Source: Casp-actino8 sp964513215 (GTDB taxonomy: Bacteria > Actinomycetota > Acidimicrobiia > Acidimicrobiales > Ilumatobacteraceae). Taken from it: 7,416 bases of DNA. Below are positions 1 to 4,819 of the stretch, one piece after another. The position numbers and the translations under genes are program-made. Numbering within the stretch: position 1 is the stretch's first letter; the number at the start of each line of letters is the position of its first letter. The notes under the pieces were generated by a model. That model did no database searches. It was not told the DNA's origin and saw only the letters and a list, made by a program, of their open reading frames with translations. The DNA lies in assembly GCA_964513215.1 (NCBI GenBank), contig CAZELU010000074.1:1-7416 (forward strand). The letters run 5' to 3'.

Positions 1-136
1 TTCCGACCAAACGTACGAACGCCCCCTCGTCCTGCACGACACTCGGTGGCGCCGCCGACGTCACCGCCGGGCCACTCAGCACGAGCATCGACGCTGCGGC
101 TGCAGCGGCGAGCCCGATATTCGCTAGTCGCTTCAT
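1..136 (-). CDS. Exported protein, N-terminal fragment (runs off the left edge)
   Basis: An ATG at 136 opens a frame that continues without a stop to the window edge, giving 45 codons. The first 29 residues look like a Sec signal peptide: a basic start (MKR), a hydrophobic stretch rich in Ala and Leu (residues 7-21), then a small-residue region with a likely signal peptidase I site after TSAA (about residue 29). The visible mature part begins PPSVVQDEGAFVRLVG and is too short to assign to a family. A purine-rich AAAGGA lies about 7 bases before the ATG, which supports this start. The gene lies 206 bases beyond the end of the CaCA gene, behind its own hairpin and a candidate promoter, so it is probably transcribed separately from the antiporter operon. 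There is no typical lipobox Cys, so a soluble secreted or periplasmic product is more likely than a lipoprotein. Function unknown. Confidence 0.75.
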   Translation of the reverse strand, partial: MKRLANIGLAAAAAASMLVLSGPAVTSAAPPSVVQDEGAFVRLVG

Positions 137-159
137 GCTGTTTCCTTTCGTTGATTGTC

Positions 160-188
160 GACACGCCCAACGAGTGTTGGTGCGTGTC
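160..188 (-). repeat. Inverted repeat / 5'-UTR hairpin before the exported-protein gene
   Basis: The plus strand reads GACACGC-CCAAC-GAGT-GTTGG-T-GCGTGTC. This gives two perfectly paired segments of 7 and 5 bp with a single-base bulge and a 4-base loop. It ends 23 bases upstream of the ATG at 136. No run of U follows it on either strand, so it does not look like an intrinsic terminator. It would form a stable stem near the 5' end of the mRNA, or act as an operator in DNA. The role is inferred; the pairing is seen directly. Confidence 0.6.
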
Positions 189-209
189 CGAGCAATCGAA
201 CAACCGAGA

Positions 210-237
210 AACATCACGCGCTTGATGAACTTGTCAT
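210..237 (-). promoter_or_regulatory. Candidate sigma-70 type promoter for the exported-protein gene
   Basis: On the minus strand ATGACA (237-232, five of six matches to TTGACA) is followed after 16 bases by GATGTT (215-210, a weak match to TATAAT). A start near base 203 would put the 160-188 hairpin about 15 bases from the 5' end of the transcript. The -10 match is poor, so this is only a candidate. Confidence 0.25.
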
Positions 238-239
238 GC

Positions 240-256
240 GACAGGTTCCGCCTGTC
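240..256. repeat. Palindromic site GACAGG-N5-CCTGTC, possible operator
   Basis: This is a perfect 6-bp inverted repeat around a 5-base centre (TTCCG), sitting 3 bases upstream of the candidate -35 element at 237-232. The spacing and symmetry would suit a dimeric regulator. On the plus strand it is followed by CCCCTTTT, which is a weak terminator-like tail. There is no plus-strand gene to terminate, so an operator reading is slightly preferred. Confidence 0.35.
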
Positions 257-298
257 CCCCTTTTCGTGAGAACGGTGGGAACGAGAACTGGGTGTCTC

Positions 299-331
299 GT
301 CGTCAGCAACGACAGTGTCGGCCGGGCGACA
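299..331. repeat. Two short overlapping-type inverted repeats after the CaCA stop
   Basis: GTCGT-CAGCA-ACGAC (299-313) and TGTCG-GCCGGG-CGACA (316-331) are each 5-bp stems lying 12 to 45 bases beyond the CaCA stop codon. They could act as weak 3' end structures for the antiporter transcript. Neither is followed by a T-rich tail on the minus strand, so a factor-independent terminator is not supported. Confidence 0.25.
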
Positions 332-342
332 ACGAGCAACGC

Positions 343-1443
343 CTAAGCGCGCTGCGCCGCGCGATGTCGACGCCAGCCCTGCAGGCCGGTCGCCGTAAAG
401 GCCAGCATCACGAGCGGCACGACGATGAGCAGCATCGTGCGATACAGATCGGGCGCCGAGCTGTCGCCCGACTCCATCACGAGGTACGTCACGTACGCAA
501 CATAGAAGACAGCCAGTAAGGCGCCTTCCCACTTCTTGATCATGAATCCGTTCCAACAGATCGGCAACAGCACCAAGGTGGCCGCGAGCATCACTGGGAA
601 ATCGAGTCGAATCACTTCACTGTTGACGGGGATGCCGTCGTCCGAAACCACCGCGGAAGCCCCGAGAACACCGAGGAGGTTGAAGATATTCGAGCCCACC
701 ACGTTGCCAACGGCGATGTCGCGTTGACCGCGAATGGCCGCGAGCACCGACGTTGCGAGTTCGGGCAGCGACGTGCCGACCGCCACCACCGTGAGGCCGA
801 TCACCAGCTCGCTCACTCCCAACGACGTCGCGATGTCGGTGGCCGAATCGACCAGCAACTGAGAGCCCAGCACCAAAATCGCCAAACCGGCAATCACGAG
901 GAAGATCTGGAACGGGAGCGACTTGAACAGAGTCGAACCTTCTACGTCTTCGATGGCCTCTTCGTACTCCTTTTCGACCTTGGGCGACTCGCTTCGCAAG
1001 GCTTCACGGAGCAGCCAACCGGTGTAGGCGATGAGACCGAGGAAGAGAACTGCTCCTTCGACACGGCTGACCGAATCGTTCAGGATCAACAGGTACGCCA
1101 CTGCCGAGATGAGGATGAGAAGAGGGATGTCGAACTTCAGCAGACGCTGCTGAATGGAAAGACCACTGATAGCCGCTGACAAACCGAGGATCAGGAGGAT
1201 GTTGACCGTGTTGCTCCCGACCACGTTGCCGAGTGCAATGTCGGCCGTTCCCGAGAGAGCCCCACTCACCGACACCGCCATCTCCGGAGCACTGGTACCG
1301 AAGGCGACCACGGTGAGACCGATGACAATCGGCGCGACTCCCAACTTCGTGGCCACCGACGATGCACCCCGAACCAGGAACTCGGCGCCAGCCACCAGGC
1401 AGATGACACCGACGACGAGCCACACGATGGTGAGGAAATCCAT
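343..1443 (-). CDS. CaCA-family calcium/sodium:proton antiporter (YrbG-like)
   Basis: This 366-residue integral membrane protein belongs to the Ca2+:cation antiporter superfamily, which exports Ca2+ in exchange for Na+ or H+. The two inverted alpha repeats are intact. Alpha-1 has GLTVVAFGTSAPE (residues 42-54) and GNVVGSN (72-78). Alpha-2 has GLTVVAVGTSLPE (216-228) and GNVVGSN (246-252). The acidic residues Glu54 and Glu228 are the expected cation ligands. About ten hydrophobic segments are visible, with an acidic central cytoplasmic loop (about 152-168, ESPKVEKEYEEAIEDVE) between the halves. The C-terminus is basic (GWRRHRAAQRA). The ATG lies 9 bases after the mrpG stop, with a modest GGAAAG upstream that overlaps the end of mrpG. 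It is therefore very likely the last gene of the mrp operon. Sequence alone cannot tell Na+/Ca2+ from H+/Ca2+ exchange. Confidence 0.93.
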   Translation of the reverse strand: MDFLTIVWLVVGVICLVAGAEFLVRGASSVATKLGVAPIVIGLTVVAFGTSAPEMAVSVSGALSGTADIALGNVVGSNTVNILLILGLSAAISGLSIQQRLLKFDIPLLILISAVAYLLILNDSVSRVEGAVLFLGLIAYTGWLLREALRSESPKVEKEYEEAIEDVEGSTLFKSLPFQIFLVIAGLAILVLGSQLLVDSATDIATSLGVSELVIGLTVVAVGTSLPELATSVLAAIRGQRDIAVGNVVGSNIFNLLGVLGASAVVSDDGIPVNSEVIRLDFPVMLAATLVLLPICWNGFMIKKWEGALLAVFYVAYVTYLVMESGDSSAPDLYRTMLLIVVPLVMLAFTATGLQGWRRHRAAQRA

Positions 1444-1452
1444 TTCGTGAGA

Positions 1453-1746
1453 CTACTTTCCGCCGACCGAGCGACCGAACATGTGCGCGCCGATCGGAGC
1501 GGTCACCAACTGCAAAACGATGATCACCACGACCTTGGTGACGTTGCTCACATCCGAGAGCTGCAACATGGAACCGATCGCACACAACGTCACACCGAGC
1601 GTGGCCGGCTTGGTCGTGGCGTGCATACGCGACCGAGTTCCGGTGAAACGGTGCAGTGCAACCGAGGCCACGAGAGCGAGTAACGCGCCCAATACGAAGA
1701 GGATCATCGAAACGACATCGAGCACAGTGTCGAGTGCGTCGTTCAT
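1453..1746 (-). CDS. mrpG: Mrp antiporter subunit G
   Basis: This small membrane subunit (97 residues, usual family length) belongs to the Mrp cation/proton antiporter complex. It has three hydrophobic segments (about 12-31, 48-62 and 72-88). The family signature is present as SRMHATTKPATLGV (39-52), and the end carries TAPIGAH (82-88), matching the conserved C-terminal PxxAH-type motif. The usual 'RxPD' turn before the Arg-rich motif reads RFTG here (33-36), which is a departure from the relatives I recall. The ATG overlaps the mrpF stop by four bases (ATGA, 1743-1746) and is preceded by a very strong GGGGGAGGAG. Neighbours on both sides are co-directional, with the CaCA gene 9 bases downstream. 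MrpG is required for complex assembly or function in studied bacteria; its exact role is not clear. Confidence 0.93.
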   Translation of the reverse strand: MNDALDTVLDVVSMILFVLGALLALVASVALHRFTGTRSRMHATTKPATLGVTLCAIGSMLQLSDVSNVTKVVVIIVLQLVTAPIGAHMFGRSVGGK

Positions 1747-2012
1747 TGCTCCTCCCCCGCACGGGACTCAATGAACCGAGCCACCGTGATCGCGGTGAGA
1801 AATCCGATGAGCCCCAGCAAGAGAGCCAGATCGAGCGGCAAGCCGTCGTCGCTCCGGGCGGCGGCAACCAAGAGAGCGCAGGTCATGATGGCCGTCAGCA
1901 AGTCGAAGGCGACGGCGCGATCGCCGAGCGTGCTGCGCCGGACGATCCGGATCACCGCGATCAGCGCGGCCAGGACGAAGATCGCCAGCGCCACGGTCTC
2001 CACTGCTCTCAT
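1743..2012 (-). CDS. mrpF: Mrp antiporter subunit F
   Basis: This 89-residue protein has three membrane segments (about 5-23, 35-52 and 59-79) and is typical in size for MrpF/MnhF. The family motif is seen as GDRAVAFDLL (30-39), with the conserved Asp31-Arg32 and Asp37 on the first loop and second helix. In characterised Mrp complexes MrpF packs with MrpG and the C-terminal part of MrpA, and residues of this motif are needed for activity. The start is fixed by an ATGA overlap with the mrpE stop (2009-2012) and by GAGAGGAG six bases upstream. The stop overlaps the mrpG start in the same way. No unusual composition or truncation is seen. Confidence 0.93.
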   Translation of the reverse strand: MRAVETVALAIFVLAALIAVIRIVRRSTLGDRAVAFDLLTAIMTCALLVAAARSDDGLPLDLALLLGLIGFLTAITVARFIESRAGEEQ

Positions 2013-2488
2013 GTCCAGCTCCTCTCACGCACGGCCTCGGCCACGCGATGCTCGAGATCGAGCACGTCGGCGCGGAACCTTTCGGGGTCGACCGCTCCCA
2101 GCACGTGCACCTGCAACTCCAACGACTCGGCGTCGAGTTCGAGAGTCATCGTCCCGGGTGTGAGGGTGATGGCGTTCGCGACGATGGCCCCGACGAAGAC
2201 AGATCCGCGCTGCAATTTCACGGTCTGCACAGATGTCGTGGTTCGCTCGGGAGTGGGGAATACGACAGCCCAGGCCACACGAGCACTCGACGTGACGAGG
2301 CTGTAGGCGACGAATGTGATCAGCCGAACCGCGTTCCAGGGGCGAACTTGGTACGTGGTGCCTGAACGCTCGGCGAACATCCACGTCACCGCCGCCACAG
2401 CGGCCACACCCGAGATGAGGTTCGCGACCGACAGTTCTCCCCACAACGCGATCCACAACACGAGAAGGACCAACGAACGCGGAATCAT
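2009..2488 (-). CDS. mrpE: Mrp antiporter subunit E
   Basis: The product is 159 residues, the normal length for MrpE/MnhE. It has an N-terminal pair of hydrophobic segments (about 5-17 and 22-37), a third around 52-76, and then a soluble C-terminal domain. The conserved ANAITLTPGTMTLEL motif (104-118) and the following VHVL (127-130) identify the family. The C-terminus (about 135-159) is charged and probably cytoplasmic. The open frame continues upstream, but the start is set at the ATG at 2488. It overlaps the mrpD stop (ATGA, 2485-2488), has GGTGAGG five bases before it, and is where the MrpE-like sequence begins (MIPRSLVLLVLW). The longer upstream frame only repeats mrpD bases in another register. 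MrpE is a non-catalytic structural subunit in known complexes. Confidence 0.93.
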   Translation of the reverse strand: MIPRSLVLLVLWIALWGELSVANLISGVAAVAAVTWMFAERSGTTYQVRPWNAVRLITFVAYSLVTSSARVAWAVVFPTPERTTTSVQTVKLQRGSVFVGAIVANAITLTPGTMTLELDAESLELQVHVLGAVDPERFRADVLDLEHRVAEAVRERSWT

Positions 2489-3966
2489 GCCGACCTCACC
2501 GCGTTGACGTATCCCGCGACATCCAGGAGCTGTTCGGCGGCGAGGGTCGCGAACTCGTACAGCGGACCCGCCGTAACGGCGATCGCCAGCGACAGCGCGA
2601 CGATCATCCCTGTAGCAGCACCCATCAGGGGCTGATGACGCAACACGCCCACCGTCGACGCCTTGGCGGTTGGTTCCACTTCGCCCCAGAACACACCGAC
2701 CCAGATCTTCACCATCGACACCAGCGTGAGCAGACTCACGACCAGAGCAACCGCGATCCCGATCCATTGCGCGTCCACCACACCCGCGCGCACGATGGCG
2801 AACTTCGCGAGGAAACCGGAGAACGGGGGCAATCCGGCCAGGCTGAGCGCCGGCACCAAGAAGAGCACGGCGAGAACCGGGGAGCGGCGTGCCATTCCAC
2901 TCACGACATCGGGTGAACTGCTGCCCGAATCGCGCGCGACGATGCCCTCCACCAAGAACAGAGACGTCTTCACCGGAATGTGGTGGATGAGATAGAAGAT
3001 GGTCGCCGCGATCGCCGCCGCCCCGCCGATACCCAAACCGAACACCATGTAGCCGATCTGCGACACGATGTGGAACGACAAGATGCGCTTCGTGTCGCGA
3101 TGCGAAATGGCTCCAAGGACTCCCACCAACATCGTGGCCGCACCGATGACGATCACCAAGTCGCTGAGTTCACCCGGGAAGAGCAAGGTCTGCGTGCGAA
3201 TCAGGCAATAGACCCCGACCTTGGTCAACAAACCAGCGAACACCGCACTCACCGAACTGGGCGCGGTTGGATACGAATCGGGCAGCCAGAAGAACAACGG
3301 GAAGACCGCCGCCTTGATGCCGAATGCCACGAGCAGAAGCAGTTGCAGACCCATCCGCACGCCATCTGGAAGTTCGGCGAGTCGCGCAGGAAGTTCGGCC
3401 ATACTGACCGTTCCGGTGGCCGCGAACACCAAACCGATGGCCATCAACAACACCATCGACTCGAGGATGTTGAGCACGACGTACGTGGTTCCGGCTCGGA
3501 CTTGCTCGTTCGTCCCTTCGAGGGTGAGCAACACGTAACTGGCCATCAACAAGATCTCGAAGGCAACGAACAAGTTGAACAGGTCTCCGGCGAGGAAAGC
3601 CTGGGAGATACCAGCGGTCATCACCATGTACACCGGGTGATAGAACGACGACCTCTCGTCGGGCGCGCGTTGCCCCGTGGCGTAGGCGAGAACGATCGTG
3701 ACCACGATGGTCGCGACCAGCACCATCGTCGCGGCCAGACGATCGGCCACGAGCGTGATCGCGAACGAACCGGGCCAACCGCTCATCCGCACCACTCGGA
3801 TCACACCATCGTCCCAGATGTTCACGAACGTGGTGGCCGAGGCCGCGAGAGACACACCCAACGTGAGGAAACTCACGACCCGCTGCGCACTCAGGCGTCG
3901 CAAGAAGAGCATCACGGCCGCCGCGATGAGCGGACCGAGGACGGGAAGCGACAGAAGTGTCGTCAC
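2485..3966 (-). CDS. mrpD: Mrp antiporter subunit D (NuoM/NuoN-like proton-translocating subunit)
   Basis: This polytopic subunit of 493 residues has about 14 hydrophobic segments and is homologous to the antiporter-like subunits of respiratory complex I. The residues expected along the ion path are present: Glu137 in FEILL, Lys218 in FGIKAAVFPLFFWLPD, Lys249 in AGLLTKVGVY, His328/His329 and Lys333 in HHIPVKTSLFL, and Lys388 in GLPPFSGFLAK. In studied Mrp proteins the equivalent Glu and Lys residues are essential for proton transfer. The start is the GTG at 3966, where GTGA overlaps the mrpC stop. GAGGA lies 9 bases upstream, and the sequence from here (TTLLSLPVLGPL) matches the normal N-terminus. 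The 42 further in-frame codons upstream overlap mrpC and do not look like protein. MrpD and MrpA together form the two transport modules. Confidence 0.95.
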   Translation of the reverse strand: MTTLLSLPVLGPLIAAAVMLFLRRLSAQRVVSFLTLGVSLAASATTFVNIWDDGVIRVVRMSGWPGSFAITLVADRLAATMVLVATIVVTIVLAYATGQRAPDERSSFYHPVYMVMTAGISQAFLAGDLFNLFVAFEILLMASYVLLTLEGTNEQVRAGTTYVVLNILESMVLLMAIGLVFAATGTVSMAELPARLAELPDGVRMGLQLLLLVAFGIKAAVFPLFFWLPDSYPTAPSSVSAVFAGLLTKVGVYCLIRTQTLLFPGELSDLVIVIGAATMLVGVLGAISHRDTKRILSFHIVSQIGYMVFGLGIGGAAAIAATIFYLIHHIPVKTSLFLVEGIVARDSGSSSPDVVSGMARRSPVLAVLFLVPALSLAGLPPFSGFLAKFAIVRAGVVDAQWIGIAVALVVSLLTLVSMVKIWVGVFWGEVEPTAKASTVGVLRHQPLMGAATGMIVALSLAIAVTAGPLYEFATLAAEQLLDVAGYVNAVRSA

Positions 3967-4358
3967 TGCTCCACGTCCTCGTGGTGCGGAATGTCGCCGC
4001 GCTTCGAGTTCTTCTCGGCCCGACGCGCGACGATGCGATCTTCCAGGTCGTCCTCGACCTCGTCGTTCTCGGTGATCGACCAGTTCCGCCACGCCAAGGC
4101 CAAGACGAATGCCAGGAGGGCGAAGCCGATGACGATCGCCGTGAGCACCAAGGCCTGTGGGAGCGGATCAGTGAGCTCGCCCGAGCGACCGATGATCGGC
4201 GCTTCGTCAGGGCGACTCCCAGCGGCAACGATCAGAAGGTTCACCGCGTTGCCCAACACTCCGACTCCGAGAGCCACCCGCGTGAGCGAGCGTTCCATGA
4301 GCAAGTAGGTGCCGACCGAGAACAGCACACCAACGAGGATCAGCAGCGAGAGACTCAC
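3963..4358 (-). CDS. mrpC: Mrp antiporter subunit C (NuoK-like)
   Basis: MrpC is a three-helix subunit homologous to NuoK of complex I, and it links the MrpA and MrpD modules. Helices lie at about 3-20, 26-46 and 69-90. The diagnostic TDPLPQALVLTAIVIG (63-78) is intact, including the Thr in LTAIV that is conserved in Mrp relatives. The start codon is GTG at 4358, overlapping the mrpB stop (GTGA), with GGGGGAG seven bases upstream. The product is 131 residues, somewhat longer than the roughly 110-115 I expect for the family. The extra length is a charged C-terminal tail (about 97-131) with an acidic part (ENDEVEDDLED) followed by a basic stretch and HHED. The tail overlaps only the first bases of mrpD and so is genuine coding sequence. 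Confidence 0.93.
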   Translation of the reverse strand: MSLSLLILVGVLFSVGTYLLMERSLTRVALGVGVLGNAVNLLIVAAGSRPDEAPIIGRSGELTDPLPQALVLTAIVIGFALLAFVLALAWRNWSITENDEVEDDLEDRIVARRAEKNSKRGDIPHHEDVEQ

Positions 4359-4819
4359 GACACTTCTCCCCCGTCATCGTCCACGAGCGACGTGCCGCGG
4401 GCACCCAGCGACAGCAGCATCATGAGCACTACGGCCACCACCACCATGAACACGCCGAGGTCGAAGAACATCGACGACACCACCTTGACTTCCCCGATGA
4501 GCGGGAGGTCGGGCTTCCAGATGTGCGACTCGAGCGGCGCGGCGTCGACGAACAGAGGGGCCGCCGTGGTTCCGAGGGCCATCAACAACCCGGCGCCGAG
4601 CAACATCGTGGGACGACGAATCGGTCGGTGTCGTAGGTGCGGCTCCCGACCTGTCAAGAACTGCAGAACGAACACACCACCAAGTACGAGGCCACCGGCG
4701 AAGCCGCCACCCGGTGCGTTGTGCCCACGGAATGTCACGTACAGAGCCACCAGCGCGGCGACCTTCGACAACCAACGATCGACGAGTTCGTCGAGAATGG
4801 CCGAGCGAACGAAGTTCAT
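4355..4819 (-). CDS. mrpB: Mrp antiporter subunit B
   Basis: The product is 154 residues, normal length for a stand-alone MrpB/MnhB. Four hydrophobic segments are visible (about 18-30, 39-56, 71-90 and 113-137). The family signature HNAPGGGFAGGLV (33-45) is present, as is the C-terminal FFDLGVFMVVVAVV motif (118-131). In known complexes MrpB sits next to the C-terminal domain of MrpA and contributes to the sodium path. A separate mrpB marks a group 1 operon, unlike operons where A and B are fused. The ATG at 4819 overlaps the mrpA stop (ATGA), with GGGGA six bases upstream. The C-terminal tail is acidic (VDDDGGEVS). No missing key residues are apparent. Confidence 0.94.
   Translation of the reverse strand: MNFVRSAILDELVDRWLSKVAALVALYVTFRGHNAPGGGFAGGLVLGGVFVLQFLTGREPHLRHRPIRRPTMLLGAGLLMALGTTAAPLFVDAAPLESHIWKPDLPLIGEVKVVSSMFFDLGVFMVVVAVVLMMLLSLGARGTSLVDDDGGEVS

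Noticed and set aside
235..256. ECF sigma-factor promoter suggested by GGAAC on the minus strand at 252-248
   Set aside because: No CGTC- or GTT-type -10 element is found at the needed 16-17 base spacing, and the GGAAC lies inside the palindrome.
299..331. Intrinsic terminator after the CaCA gene
   Set aside because: The stems are only 5 bp and no T-rich tract follows on the minus strand.
1004..1867. Minus-strand open frame of 287 codons across the CaCA, mrpG and mrpF genes
   Set aside because: It runs in another register over three real genes, and its Arg/His/Ser-rich product has no family features.
2489..2767. N-terminal extension of mrpE into mrpD
   Set aside because: The extra residues are the mrpD sequence read out of frame. 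The ATG at 2488 has a ribosome site and starts the MrpE-like protein.
3967..4092. N-terminal extension of mrpD into mrpC
   Set aside because: The added residues are Arg/Gly-rich and overlap the mrpC tail. The GTG at 3966 gives the normal MrpD N-terminus and the same overlap pattern as the other junctions.
2980..4308. Long plus-strand open frame of 442 codons opposite mrpD and mrpC
   Set aside because: Its product is dominated by Arg, His, Asp, Gln and Glu without hydrophobic core or motif. That is typical for the antisense of a membrane-protein gene with biased third positions. The minus-strand genes it covers are certain.
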